NCBI GenBank assembly: GCA_944381225.1
Contig: CALWKJ010000004.1
Span: 1 to 29,389 of the forward strand
Source: an uncultured Clostridia bacterium
Lineage (GTDB): Bacteria > Bacillota > Clostridia > Christensenellales > UBA1242
DNA: 29,389 nucleotides
Direction of reading: 5' to 3'
The translations under genes were made by a program, and so were the position numbers. The number at the start of each line of letters is the position of its first letter. The first letter of the stretch is position 1. The notes below the pieces were generated by a model. That model made no database searches, was not told the DNA's origin, and was given only the letters and a program-made list of their open reading frames with translations. This document shows, in pieces, positions 1 through 8,608 of the stretch.

Positions 1-197
1 GTTTTTTTTTTTAACTCTAATAATATTTTGTCTAAACACTCATAAGGACATGTTAAACAATAAGAGCACCCAACTTGTGCAAAAGAATGCACTTCGTATT
101 TGTTTTTTAATGTATTAAATACCAAATAATAACTTTCATCGATTTCTTTTAACCTTTCCGCCACAAAAAGCGAGTCCGTTTTTATTTTAATTAACAT
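1..197 (-). CDS. Small phage virion-associated family protein, 3' end outside window
   Basis: Reading on the minus strand from ATG at 197 gives at least 65 codons with no stop before the window edge, so the C-terminus is missing. A GGGGGC Shine-Dalgarno lies just upstream. The start resembles a small protein family that I recall in clostridial phages immediately after the major capsid gene (pattern VAERLKEID..Y.LVFNT...KYEVHS). The visible part ends in a Cys cluster (VGCSYCLTCPYEC), which could bind metal. Position after the capsid gene, same strand, fits a structural or head-completion role, but the exact function is unknown. Family membership is from memory of the pattern, not a search. Confidence 0.7.
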   Translation of the reverse strand, partial: MLIKIKTDSLFVAERLKEIDESYYLVFNTLKNKYEVHSFAQVGCSYCLTCPYECLDKILLELKKK

Positions 198-217
198 TTT
201 GCCCCCATTATTAAATT

Positions 218-244
218 AAATGGCAGACTAAAAGTCTGCCATTT
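218..244 (-). terminator. Hairpin after major capsid gene
   Basis: Perfect 12-bp inverted repeat: arm AAATGGCAGACT at 218-229, loop of 3 nt, arm AGTCTGCCATTT at 233-244. It starts 1 nt after the capsid stop codon. On the minus strand it is followed by an imperfect T/A tract (TTTAATTTAAT). It may be an intrinsic terminator or an attenuating or processing hairpin that sets the capsid level above the downstream gene. Confidence 0.6.
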
Positions 245-245
245 G

Positions 246-1457
246 TTAATTACTAGATTGCTGAGAAACTACAGTTGTGAATGGATTTGTTACAGTACTA
301 GAAATTCCTGTTATCTTTGCTTGTCCATTTGGCTTGTCACATACTAATTCAGCATATTTAACCAATGTAGCTGTATATGTTGGATATCCTGCATTTTGTT
401 TTAAAACTTTGCCGTCTTCACCTTCAAGCCATTTCCAGTCACATAATTGATGAAGTGTAAAGTCGTCAGTATTCAATAAATACATTGCATCATCTTCTAC
501 AAATCTGTCTGCAACAACTGGAATTCCATTATAAGTCAATGCCTTATAACCACCTGCAAGTTCCATAACATCTATATTTCTTCTGTATGCACCCAAATAT
601 TCTTGATATGCTCTTCTTACTTTGCTAGAACATGCTATGTAATTTACGCTGCTACCACTAACTTCTTCCAAAAAGTCTATAGCAGTTTGTATTAAACTAT
701 CAGAAATTTCTCCAGCATTTGTTTTTGTGTAAGGGCTAAGCCATGGATATTCTGTTCTTGAAACTCCATACAATGTATCTGTATCAGAGAATATTTTTCC
801 AAGTCCAGTAATTTCATAGCCTTTTGAATTTTGTACGTAAATTGTATACCCAGATGCTATTGTATCACTAAATGTCGATGGGAAAGCAAGGTGCAATTTT
901 TTATTTACTCTATCTACATAAGTAACTCTTAATCCACCTACCAATTTTGTAGAGTCATTGTAAATATCTACAACCATTCCTTCTATTAAATTTCTAACGC
1001 TATCACATGTTAAAACTTTGTTTTGGTCGCAATTTGAAATAGTTGCAAGCAACCCAGAACCATCACCAAATAACATTCTTCCAAAGTTAAAACTTGATGC
1101 TTTTATCAATCCTTCCATTTCATCATTTAAAAGATTAACAAAAGCCCCAACATTATTTTGTGACGCACGAATAGCCTTGTCACTCAATTCAATTTTTCCA
1201 TAAAGATTTTTAAGGTCAGAAATAAATTGAACATAGTTATTTCCAGCTGCTTGTGGAAGTGGATCTGTTTCAGCGCCTGCTCCAATTCCACCATTTATTC
1301 CATATGGAGCCAATTTTCTTACTTCTTTGCCCCATACATCTTTGCTTGTCTGTTTTATTTTGCCAAGCAATGGGTTAGCATTTGTGTTTAATTGATTGCT
1401 AACCACTCCTAAATATACCGTTTTTAATGCATTTTCTGCACTTTGAAGTGTAACCAT
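246..1457 (-). CDS. Phage major capsid protein (HK97-fold type)
   Basis: A 403-aa protein that I assign as the major capsid subunit. The assignment rests on an N-terminal segment typical of phage capsid proteins (residues ~30-100: KEVRKLAPYGINGGIGAGAE, then a Q-rich stretch and YGKIELSDKAIRAS), on length (300-430 aa is usual), and on position directly after a scaffold gene. Subunits would assemble the procapsid around the scaffold and portal. No protease gene lies between portal and capsid, which fits a P22-like scaffold-and-coat system more than a protease-processed HK97 head. The start has GGAGAATAAA just upstream; the Shine-Dalgarno lies inside the end of the scaffold gene, 1 nt away, so translation is probably coupled. 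A terminator-like hairpin follows the stop. Confidence 0.88.
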   Translation of the reverse strand: MVTLQSAENALKTVYLGVVSNQLNTNANPLLGKIKQTSKDVWGKEVRKLAPYGINGGIGAGAETDPLPQAAGNNYVQFISDLKNLYGKIELSDKAIRASQNNVGAFVNLLNDEMEGLIKASSFNFGRMLFGDGSGLLATISNCDQNKVLTCDSVRNLIEGMVVDIYNDSTKLVGGLRVTYVDRVNKKLHLAFPSTFSDTIASGYTIYVQNSKGYEITGLGKIFSDTDTLYGVSRTEYPWLSPYTKTNAGEISDSLIQTAIDFLEEVSGSSVNYIACSSKVRRAYQEYLGAYRRNIDVMELAGGYKALTYNGIPVVADRFVEDDAMYLLNTDDFTLHQLCDWKWLEGEDGKVLKQNAGYPTYTATLVKYAELVCDKPNGQAKITGISSTVTNPFTTVVSQQSSN

Positions 1458-1458
1458 T

Positions 1459-2112
1459 TTATTCTCCTCTCTTTTTTAATAAATCTTCCACATACTGCCT
1501 TGCTTCGCTTAATGTGTTTGGCACTTTAGGTGTTGCAAATGCTATGTTTCCACCTTTTGAAGCAGAGACAAATGGTGGTATTTTTCTGCTTTCTATATCT
1601 TTAATGTAATTAGAAAGCACTTTTTGTTTTATTTGCTCATTGTTTAACACAAAATCATTTACAAATTTATCGTCGTTTACAACTTCTTCTGGAGATTTGT
1701 ACTTTTGACTTATTATTTTAGCCCATGCCAAATCTAACGCTTTATCTTCTTTTTGCAAAGACGGATTTGATAAAATTTCTTGTGATATCTCACTTGCAAA
1801 CTTTTTAGCGTTTTGGTTTTCGCTTAAAAACTTAGAAACTCTGTTTTGCCAATTTTCTTTAAAATATATTGGCTGTTCTTCTTCAATTTTTTGTTTGCTG
1901 TTTTCTTTTTCCAAATCGCTTAATTTTTGACACTTTCTAGTAAACTCTGCCTGCAAATTGTTATAGGCAGAAAGTAAACTTTCAGCATCTTTAAATTTTC
2001 CTAATTGGGAGCCATTTTGTTCAGACGAAGGCGTGCTAATTTCTTCTTTGGCATCTGCCACGGGCACATTGTCCAAATCTTGTGGTTGTTCCCAAGTTTT
2101 ATTATCTTCCAT
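1459..2112 (-). CDS. Phage capsid scaffolding protein
   Basis: A 217-aa, highly charged, helix-rich protein with no membrane segment. Near residues 37-70 it has the GKFKDAESLLSAYNNLQAEF motif followed by a probable coiled coil (KCQKLSDLEKEN), a signature I recognise from phage scaffold proteins. The C-terminus is a basic amphipathic helix ending in KKRGE, where scaffolds usually contact the coat protein. It lies between portal and major capsid genes, as expected, and has an AAGGAG site 6 nt before the ATG. Role: internal scaffold that directs procapsid assembly and then leaves or is degraded. Confidence 0.82.
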   Translation of the reverse strand: MEDNKTWEQPQDLDNVPVADAKEEISTPSSEQNGSQLGKFKDAESLLSAYNNLQAEFTRKCQKLSDLEKENSKQKIEEEQPIYFKENWQNRVSKFLSENQNAKKFASEISQEILSNPSLQKEDKALDLAWAKIISQKYKSPEEVVNDDKFVNDFVLNNEQIKQKVLSNYIKDIESRKIPPFVSASKGGNIAFATPKVPNTLSEARQYVEDLLKKRGE

Positions 2113-2114
2113 AA

Positions 2115-3989
2115 TTACTCCTTATTTTGTTGAACATATAATTGATTTTCAGCTTGTTTCATTTGTTTGTGTAGTCTTATATGTTTTAAAAATTGTTTTT
2201 CAATATTTTTATCTATTTCGTATCTGTTTTTATATTCACTTCCAAGCATAAAAGCAATGTGCTCATTTATGTGTAAATCATGGTTGTCAATTTCACAAAC
2301 ATTTACTTCTTTGTTTTTTATCAAATCTAAATTTTCAGCAGATGCTTTTTTTGTGTGTAATTCATTCAAATCTTGTGAATTTTCCCATATTCCAAACCCC
2401 AATAAATCAAGTGCTTTTAATCGCATTCTATTAGAAAGTTTTCCATTTTCATCTTGAAGCAAACCTGCGTTTAAAAGTTCAAAAACCATAGATCTTCTTT
2501 GTGCTAAACTTTCTGTTATTTCTGTGTCACTTTCAAACACTATATCTTCGCTTGAAATGTCACTTCCAACAAAGTAAAACACTTCCAATTCGCCATTGTC
2601 ACCCATTACTTTTGTAAGCCGTGGAAGAGTTGCAAATTGTTTATAAAGCCTTAAAATATGTCCACCCAATTCTTTTATACATTCCTTGATTCTGTCCGAA
2701 GTTGGAGATATTCTAGAATCATCCTGTTCAATTAAAAGTTGCAAAGCAACACCACTTAAGTTTGTGTATGAAGCAGAATTTGACAGAATGTCACTAACTC
2801 CAGAAATTACCATAAACTCAGCCAATAAAGCTTCTTCTTCTCTTTCAAAATCGGTTGGAACAGAATTTGATGCCATAAATCTTGGAGCTGTTGAGCCTTG
2901 CCTATAAACCAAAATTTTACCGGGAGATAACCCATCTTCTTCCAAATTGTCTAAATCTACACTTCCATCTTCAACTGTTAAAACTCCCATGGATATTCTG
3001 TTTAAAAACTCATGTTTTCTATTTTTTACAGCATTGTATGCCCTTTGTACGGGGATTAACCTTTCTACTACCCCAGTTCCCCAAAAGCAACCCGTTTGTT
3101 CTATGCTGACTTGTTTAATAAATGGAAATCCTCTTTTTGAATTAGATCTGTTTATAAATGGCAATTCCCCACAATGTACCAACTTATCGCCAGCTATAAC
3201 AATAAACCTTCCATTTGGATACTTAACGGAAGGTTTTTCATATTTTTCTATAACTAAAGCATGATTTGTTTTAATGCCACTAACAACGCGACTTGTTTTT
3301 GTATTATAACCAAGTCCTCCTATGCCAGTAGAGGTGTTGTCCAAGGAAAAAACATTGATATCTTCTCCTTCTACATCCACATTATAAATCATTTTTATTT
3401 CATCAACGTGAAAAGCTTTTGCATGAATTATGCTTTGACAATCATCAATATTCTCTGTGCAAGTGTTATCTGGATATATTTCAAACGGACTGCAAACAGA
3501 TATTTCAATATCGCCCATTTTTATTTCTTCATCGCCGTTTTTTGCAATAGTATCGCCAAGTTTATCGTTCCATACAATTTTATAAAAACTCGTTCCACAA
3601 ATTTCGCTCCACTTAGTAGCATCACATATTAATTTGCTAACCTCTTGCCTGTTGTATATAGAATTTAAAATTTTTTTACACAACTTTGCAGTTTTAATAT
3701 CGCTATCATCGGTAGAAGCTGGAATAATAGACATTGTTGGCCTAACCTTTTGGAGTTTTGCAAATCTTATATCCAAAGTGGGTGCAATATGATTGTAAAC
3801 TTCTCTCTCTTGCCAAAAATACTGCTTTTCGTATTCTTCTATTTCGCTATTTTGAGAAATTGAACAGTATTGATTTCCCATAAAGAAATTCATACTCAGT
3901 TGCCAAATTGCCTCAAATTGTTTTCTGTCGTTTTGCCTTTTTCTAAAATCTTCTAAAACAATTTCAACTAAATTCTCTTCTGGTTTCAT
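2115..3989 (-). CDS. Phage portal protein
   Basis: A 624-aa protein assigned as the portal, the dodecameric ring at the head vertex through which TerL pumps DNA. Supporting features: a long N-terminal helical region with FMGNQYC and YNHIAPTLDIRFAKLQKVRP (about residues 34-85), typical of clostridial phage portals; a central wing region (CSPFEIYPDN, about 185-195); a clip/stem-like region (GVVERLIPVQRAYNAVKNRK, about 305-325); and VSGVSDILSN..S...LSGVALQLL near 395-420, common in portals. A GGAGG site precedes the ATG, which overlaps the previous gene by 4 nt (ATGA), so translation is coupled. Scaffold and capsid follow at once. Length is closer to P22-like portals than to short HK97-like ones. 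Confidence 0.88.
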   Translation of the reverse strand: MKPEENLVEIVLEDFRKRQNDRKQFEAIWQLSMNFFMGNQYCSISQNSEIEEYEKQYFWQEREVYNHIAPTLDIRFAKLQKVRPTMSIIPASTDDSDIKTAKLCKKILNSIYNRQEVSKLICDATKWSEICGTSFYKIVWNDKLGDTIAKNGDEEIKMGDIEISVCSPFEIYPDNTCTENIDDCQSIIHAKAFHVDEIKMIYNVDVEGEDINVFSLDNTSTGIGGLGYNTKTSRVVSGIKTNHALVIEKYEKPSVKYPNGRFIVIAGDKLVHCGELPFINRSNSKRGFPFIKQVSIEQTGCFWGTGVVERLIPVQRAYNAVKNRKHEFLNRISMGVLTVEDGSVDLDNLEEDGLSPGKILVYRQGSTAPRFMASNSVPTDFEREEEALLAEFMVISGVSDILSNSASYTNLSGVALQLLIEQDDSRISPTSDRIKECIKELGGHILRLYKQFATLPRLTKVMGDNGELEVFYFVGSDISSEDIVFESDTEITESLAQRRSMVFELLNAGLLQDENGKLSNRMRLKALDLLGFGIWENSQDLNELHTKKASAENLDLIKNKEVNVCEIDNHDLHINEHIAFMLGSEYKNRYEIDKNIEKQFLKHIRLHKQMKQAENQLYVQQNKE

Positions 3990-4204
3990 TTTGCCTCCAT
4001 CTTTATTTTTTTAGGATTTTTAAAAGGCGCATCAATGCCTTTTGGAATTTTATTGGATGCCAGTGCATTAAAAATTTCAACAGAGCATTTCTCACAAATG
4101 TTTAGCACTGTTTTTCCATCATCATTTTCAATGGAATATTTTGATAAATTTTTACAACCACCAATATCACATTTTGTTTTGAATTTACATTCTTTAATTT
4201 GCAT
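3986..4204 (-). CDS. Small Cys-rich phage protein, zinc-finger-like
   Basis: A 72-aa protein with Cys at residues 6, 11 and 16 and a later CEKC pair, a pattern that suits a small zinc-binding fold. It has no membrane segment and a Lys-rich tail. The ATG has a GGGGG site 6 nt upstream. It overlaps the upstream small gene by 11 nt and the portal by 4 nt, so it belongs to the head operon. Function unknown; a nucleic-acid or portal/terminase accessory role is only inference from the position. Confidence 0.7.
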   Translation of the reverse strand: MQIKECKFKTKCDIGGCKNLSKYSIENDDGKTVLNICEKCSVEIFNALASNKIPKGIDAPFKNPKKIKMEAK

Positions 4205-4505
4205 CGTTTTCCCCCTTATTTTTTAACAATTTTAATAATTTGATTTTTTCTTGTTTTAATTGTTCATCTGTCATATTTTCATACTTAGAATCTAAATTTT
4301 CATTGGCATATTGTTCTAATAAAATTTTTGCAGCTGGAATATCTGGAGAAATGTGTTTTTTGGTGATTTTTTTTTTAGAAAGTTTTGCATTTCCTTCATC
4401 ATCTATCACATATTCTTCAATTATTTCATCACAATCATAACCAATGGCTTTTTTTAACAAGGCATTTTCAATTACTTGTTTAGAGGGCTTTATTTCTTTT
4501 TTCAT
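4194..4505 (-). CDS. Small phage protein resembling the C-terminal part of terminase small subunits
   Basis: A 103-aa, charged, soluble protein. The stretch ALLKKAIGYDCDEIIEEYV, then KKKITKKHISPDIPAAKILL, matches a pattern I know from the second half of phage small terminase-like proteins (GY.YEE....K.V.PD..A..FWL). It ends in TDEQLKQEKIKLLKLLK, also common there. The expected N-terminal HTH is absent and the gene is downstream of TerL rather than upstream, so the TerS call is tentative. AGGGGC precedes the ATG. The terminator of the surface-protein gene lies 38 nt or more upstream, leaving open where transcription of this gene begins. Confidence 0.6.
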   Translation of the reverse strand: MKKEIKPSKQVIENALLKKAIGYDCDEIIEEYVIDDEGNAKLSKKKITKKHISPDIPAAKILLEQYANENLDSKYENMTDEQLKQEKIKLLKLLKNKGENDAN

Positions 4506-4543
4506 TTCTGCCCCTTGTTTATTAAAATTAAAAGTGTTTTTAA

Positions 4544-4570
4544 AAAAGCCAAGTATTTAACTTGACTTTT
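4544..4570 (-). terminator. Intrinsic terminator after the surface-protein gene
   Basis: Stem arms 4544-4554 and 4560-4570 (core CAAGT/ACTTG, one mismatch, outer A-T pairs) with a 5-nt loop. On the minus strand it is followed by TTTTTT then an A-rich run. It would stop transcripts of the 4624-6975 gene before the small phage gene at 4505. Confidence 0.7.
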
Positions 4571-4623
4571 CTCTTTTAATATATATTTGTTTTTAATTTT
4601 TTTCTATATTTTATGACATTTTT

Positions 4624-6975
4624 TTAATAGTAATAATTTTTATATAAATTATTTTTCTTCTTTTTTATAATTATAAAAATAGTTAATCCAATAATGGCAA
4701 GGCCTCCTCCAACTCCACCTAATATCCACCATAATGTGGCATTTGATTTTGTCGCGTCTACTTCTTTTGAAAAATTAATAACTAACACTAACGATTCGTC
4801 TTCAGAAGAGGTAGTCAGGTCTATTTGAGTTTCATCTAAAGCAACAACGCCTAAATTGTTTGTTCCATCGCTTAAATACCAATCTTTTATTTGATGTTCT
4901 GCTGGAACATTTATTTTTATTGTATGAGTACTGCCCATTTTTACTTTTTTAATATATTTTTCATCTGTGAGTGCCAATTCCAAACCATCAAAATATATTT
5001 TTGAAAGATTGTCATCTATTATTTCATCATTAACTGCGAATTTAATAGTTATTTCACATACGTTTTTTGTAAATGTTGCATATAATGTTAAATCGTCTTC
5101 ACCAAGCTTTAATCCATAAAAAGCTCCTCCTTCTAAAAACGATTTTTCATCAAACACAGTTGTAAAAGTTGCCAAACTATTTAATGGCTCGTCTTTTAAA
5201 TTAATTTTCCAGCTATTAAAAGCAAAATCCTCAGTTGGAGATGCTACATAATTTAAAGTTTGTCCATATACAATTTCATCAACAATTAATTCATTTTTTA
5301 TGCTACTGCTTGGCGTTGAACGCATGATATAACCATAACTTGAATTTTCAGTAGCAACTGTTAATTTAAATTTGTTTTGTTGCAAAACAAAACTATATTC
5401 CCCTTGATTTGTTATGTTTGTATCATTTAAATAGTAAATATGTACATCTTCATTTTGCTGAGTTTGATAATTTCCCCAAAATATTTTACCACCATTATAG
5501 TTGTATATTTTAAAATCATATCCATTAATTCTCGCATCTTTTTCAACTACTTCGTTTGAATTTAAAGTATACAATTTTTGAGTTTCGTCTATTGTTGAAA
5601 CAACCACATTTGGGTTTTGTAATACATCTGTAACGTTTTTGTTGTCAAATAAAATGGTGTTATCTTTTCTAAGTCCAGAAATTGTATAAAATTTATCAAT
5701 ATCAAATGATGTTGTTACATTTCCATAAATATAAAATTCTTCACCATATTTAAATTGATTTTTTTCTGTGTTTATATAAACAACTTCTTCGTTGATATTT
5801 GGTTTAGACAAGGTAGCAAAACTCAAATTAGAATTTAATGAATAATTAAAAATTGAAAAAACTTGTAAGTATGGCAATGCAACTCTTTCCTCTATTTGCC
5901 ATACACCATCAAAGTCCCAATTTTTTTTATTGTCAAAATTTGCAAAATTTGTGTAAAATTCTTTCAAATAAAGTTCTTCTTTTAAAATGCTTTCTAAAAC
6001 AGAAAGATTAACATCAAATATTATTTCTCCAGATTGATGTGCTTTTTTAAGTTCTTCATTATTGCCAATAAATTCTGTTGTCAAAGATGTGTAAAAATAA
6101 TTTATATTATAATTTTCTGGCATTTGATTATAACAAGACAAACAGCCAATAAACGAACCAACATTTATTGAGAAATCACTTTCATCTATCTGCATAGCCC
6201 CATCAAAAACCATATTAATTATTGACGTCTGTGTTCCTTTAACAAAACCAAACATTCCACCACAATATGAAATTTCTCTATTGCTTTCTTTAATACCATT
6301 AACTACTATATTAGGATTGGCAATCACATTATAAATTTGTGAATTTTCAACACTTCCAACAACTCCTCCAACGTAAATTTCTTTAGAGTTGCTATTTGCA
6401 ACTGTGTTTAAATCAGCATTGACATAACAATTTTCTATTCTTGTTCCACCATTTGCATCACCAACCAATGAACCCATGTATATAGAAGACTTAGCATTTA
6501 CAGTCAATAAACTTTTTTTGTTTTCATTAGTATTTGAAACTATTGCAACATTGTTAATTTTAGTGTTTGTTGCATTAGAAATTAAAAAAGCACTTTTTAT
6601 TGTTTTACTATCTACACTTGCAACTGATGACACAGTCATATTTTCAAATTTTAAATTTTTTATAACAGCACCATTTGAATTAATTATGAGTGCCGCGCTA
6701 TCACTTGTTTCTATATTTAAATTTTTTACAGTATGTCCGTTACCATCTAATATTCCGCTAAAATTAATTATTGGTTGAAAACTGTTAACACTTGTTGCGT
6801 CAATATCATTTACCAATTTATAATTTCTGTTTTCTTCAATATTTTGCAACCCATCTATTGTTGATATTTCAACAAAAGATGTTTGCGCATTTGCAGAAAC
6901 AAATGAAGCACTTTTAAATGTAAAAATTGCAAATAGTGAAAATATTAAAACAACTAAAATATAAACTCTTTTCAA
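4624..6975 (-). CDS. Secreted, membrane-anchored beta-helix surface protein with InlB-type repeats (probable phage moron)
   Basis: Numbered from the TTG start, 783 aa. A hydrophobic signal peptide (KRVYILVVLIFSLFAIF...) is followed by a region to about residue 250 with beta-helix/GLUG-like turns (ISTIDGLQNI, FSGILDGNGHTVKNLNIE). Then comes a long beta-rich stretch, with two regions resembling divergent InlB B-repeats near 550-635 and 640-735 (AFNSWK..., DWYLSDG...). A transmembrane helix at about 747-770 precedes KKKKNN. There is no LPXTG motif, so anchoring is by membrane. I prefer TTG at 6975 to ATG at 7008: GGAG sits 8 nt before the TTG, the signal peptide then starts normally, and the promoter at 7013-7042 predicts a transcript start at or after the ATG. 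The host-type surface protein sits between TerL and the small phage genes with its own promoter and terminator. Likely role: altering the lysogen's surface or adhesion. The ligand is unknown. Confidence 0.82.
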   Translation of the reverse strand: MKRVYILVVLIFSLFAIFTFKSASFVSANAQTSFVEISTIDGLQNIEENRNYKLVNDIDATSVNSFQPIINFSGILDGNGHTVKNLNIETSDSAALIINSNGAVIKNLKFENMTVSSVASVDSKTIKSAFLISNATNTKINNVAIVSNTNENKKSLLTVNAKSSIYMGSLVGDANGGTRIENCYVNADLNTVANSNSKEIYVGGVVGSVENSQIYNVIANPNIVVNGIKESNREISYCGGMFGFVKGTQTSIINMVFDGAMQIDESDFSINVGSFIGCLSCYNQMPENYNINYFYTSLTTEFIGNNEELKKAHQSGEIIFDVNLSVLESILKEELYLKEFYTNFANFDNKKNWDFDGVWQIEERVALPYLQVFSIFNYSLNSNLSFATLSKPNINEEVVYINTEKNQFKYGEEFYIYGNVTTSFDIDKFYTISGLRKDNTILFDNKNVTDVLQNPNVVVSTIDETQKLYTLNSNEVVEKDARINGYDFKIYNYNGGKIFWGNYQTQQNEDVHIYYLNDTNITNQGEYSFVLQQNKFKLTVATENSSYGYIMRSTPSSSIKNELIVDEIVYGQTLNYVASPTEDFAFNSWKINLKDEPLNSLATFTTVFDEKSFLEGGAFYGLKLGEDDLTLYATFTKNVCEITIKFAVNDEIIDDNLSKIYFDGLELALTDEKYIKKVKMGSTHTIKINVPAEHQIKDWYLSDGTNNLGVVALDETQIDLTTSSEDESLVLVINFSKEVDATKSNATLWWILGGVGGGLAIIGLTIFIIIKKKKNNLYKNYYY

Positions 6976-7012
6976 AAAATAATCTCCATTTTTATTATGT
7001 ATATTCAACTTA

Positions 7013-7042
7013 AATATATCACATTTTTTATTTGTTTTACAA
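7013..7042 (-). promoter_or_regulatory. Promoter of the surface-protein gene
   Basis: On the minus strand, TTGTAA (7042-7037), an 18-nt spacer, then TATATT (7018-7013) with an extended TGA before the -10. Predicted start is around 7006, giving a ~30-nt leader with GGAG before the TTG codon. Confidence 0.6.
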
Positions 7043-7086
7043 ATAAATAATACAAATAAAAATAGAATTACTTTTTTTAATGAGTT

Positions 7087-8526
7087 TTAGAATTTAATAT
7101 TTAAGTGTTTTATTTTTTTATAGAGTTTTTCCTTGTCTTTTTGTATGTCTGTTTTTTGCGGTTTTGGTGCAATGTTTTCAGGTCTTGACATTATGTAATA
7201 TCTCAATTCATCAAGGGCATGGTCGTCTTTTTTTATTGGTACGTCACTATCACCCCAAAAATATGATTTAATTTCTCTAATTAAATTTGTGCAAGTTTTA
7301 AAAATAAAAAGTTTGCTTTTGCCTTGCGCATTTTTAAAATACGATTTAACTCTTTGAATCCCACTAAACAAGTCTTTATTTACTTTTGGATTTACTAAAA
7401 TATTATAATCGTAAAATAATTCTGTTACACTTTTTTCACTTGCAAGAGTCCTTTGATTTGCCGCACTGTCAATTAGTGCATGTATGTAGCCCATGCTAGT
7501 TTTTGGCCAATTTAATTTATCACATATTTCTTTAATTTTATTTGCATGATATTCAATACCTTTTTTAGCCTCATAATGTTCGGCAATTACATATATATTG
7601 TTATCATAATCAACTGCGTACCAATGTGCCGACAATGGATTGTTTAAACCTGGATCAATGGATATATTGTCATACCATTCACTAGGAACTTTAAATGGAG
7701 TAATTACATTTATATTTTCGTCAAATTCAGTGTATACCATTCCCCCGTTAGCTGTAAACTTGCCATATCTTCTGCTATCTAGTTCTTCCTTTGACATTGA
7801 TGCAGTTAAAGAATCAATTTCATCTTTAGATAAAAATGGATTATCTGCCCATTCCATAGATTCGCACCAAACTTCACTATCGTTTTTTTCATTTAAATAT
7901 ATTTCATTATAAACCCATGTTAAGCCTTTAAGCGGAGTCATTGTCCCAAAAATGTCTCCTCTTTTGTCAAACACACGCATTTTACATTCTTGGTATATAT
8001 CTTTTGGTGGCTCTTCATCAAACCATACAAAATCTAAACTTGTTCCCTGAAACTTTTCTCTTCCTTGGTCACAACTTTTAAAGCCTATCTTGCTTATTCC
8101 CCCAAAAACATTTTTAACTAATATATGGTCAATTATTCCACTTTCTATATTGTCTTTTCTTCCACTTAACATAACAACATCATAAATCCAATTGTAATTA
8201 AGGTAAGACAAAACCTTAGCCTGGGCCACATCACGCTGAACTTGAGTTGAAAGAGAAACAACCCAGCAATTAATATCTTTTTTATTTTGTCTAAATGGAT
8301 GAATTCCCCTTGCTAGCCAAACCGTTTCAACAGCTCCACATTCCGTTTTTCCACTTCTGTTTCCTCCAAAAACCCACCTATTTCGCTTTTTGCATTTATG
8401 AAATAAAAGTTGCTTTTCATGTACAATATCACCTTTATTATAATTTTCCAGTTTTAAATTACTTCCTCTTTTTTTTAATTCTAAATCTATTTTTTCTATA
8501 TTGAGTAAAATTTGTTTAATTGTCAA
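7087..8526 (-). CDS. terL: Phage terminase large subunit (packaging ATPase-nuclease)
   Basis: A 479-aa protein with both TerL domains intact. ATPase: Walker A GGNRSGKT (54-61), Walker B and catalytic Glu in FVWFDEE (166-172), coupling motif GTMTPLKG (194-201). RNase H-like nuclease: Asp in DPGLNNP (291), Asp in LIDSAANQR (353) and acidic DDHALDE (434-440). It cuts concatemeric DNA and drives it through the portal. The start is TTG at 8526, with AGGAGG 11 nt upstream. The portal gene is 3 kb downstream, separated by the surface-protein gene. All catalytic residues seem present, so the gene looks functional, not decayed. Confidence 0.95.
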   Translation of the reverse strand: MTIKQILLNIEKIDLELKKRGSNLKLENYNKGDIVHEKQLLFHKCKKRNRWVFGGNRSGKTECGAVETVWLARGIHPFRQNKKDINCWVVSLSTQVQRDVAQAKVLSYLNYNWIYDVVMLSGRKDNIESGIIDHILVKNVFGGISKIGFKSCDQGREKFQGTSLDFVWFDEEPPKDIYQECKMRVFDKRGDIFGTMTPLKGLTWVYNEIYLNEKNDSEVWCESMEWADNPFLSKDEIDSLTASMSKEELDSRRYGKFTANGGMVYTEFDENINVITPFKVPSEWYDNISIDPGLNNPLSAHWYAVDYDNNIYVIAEHYEAKKGIEYHANKIKEICDKLNWPKTSMGYIHALIDSAANQRTLASEKSVTELFYDYNILVNPKVNKDLFSGIQRVKSYFKNAQGKSKLFIFKTCTNLIREIKSYFWGDSDVPIKKDDHALDELRYYIMSRPENIAPKPQKTDIQKDKEKLYKKIKHLNIKF

Positions 8527-8595
8527 AATCTTAATTTCCTCCTAAAAAAGACATATATAGACAGTTTTTCTTTCATCTGCCAAGTAAATTAAAGT

Positions 8596-8601
8596 TATAA
8601 T
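8596..8601 (+). promoter_or_regulatory. -10 element abutting the SH3-protein start
   Basis: A perfect TATAAT lies 7 nt before the ATG at 8609, so a transcript would start at or next to the start codon. No clear -35 or Shine-Dalgarno is seen. Confidence 0.4.
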
Positions 8602-8608
8602 AAAAAAT

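Noticed and set aside
3261..3632. 123-codon hydrophobic open frame on the plus strand
   Set aside because: Lies wholly within the portal gene on the opposite strand; no promoter or ribosome site.
4624..4750. LPXTG sorting signal on the surface protein
   Set aside because: The C-terminus has a membrane helix and Lys block but no LPXTG-like motif before it.
6976..7008. ATG at 7008 as the start of the surface-protein gene
   Set aside because: No Shine-Dalgarno, it falls at the predicted transcript start, and it would put 11 polar residues before the signal peptide; TTG at 6975 fits better.
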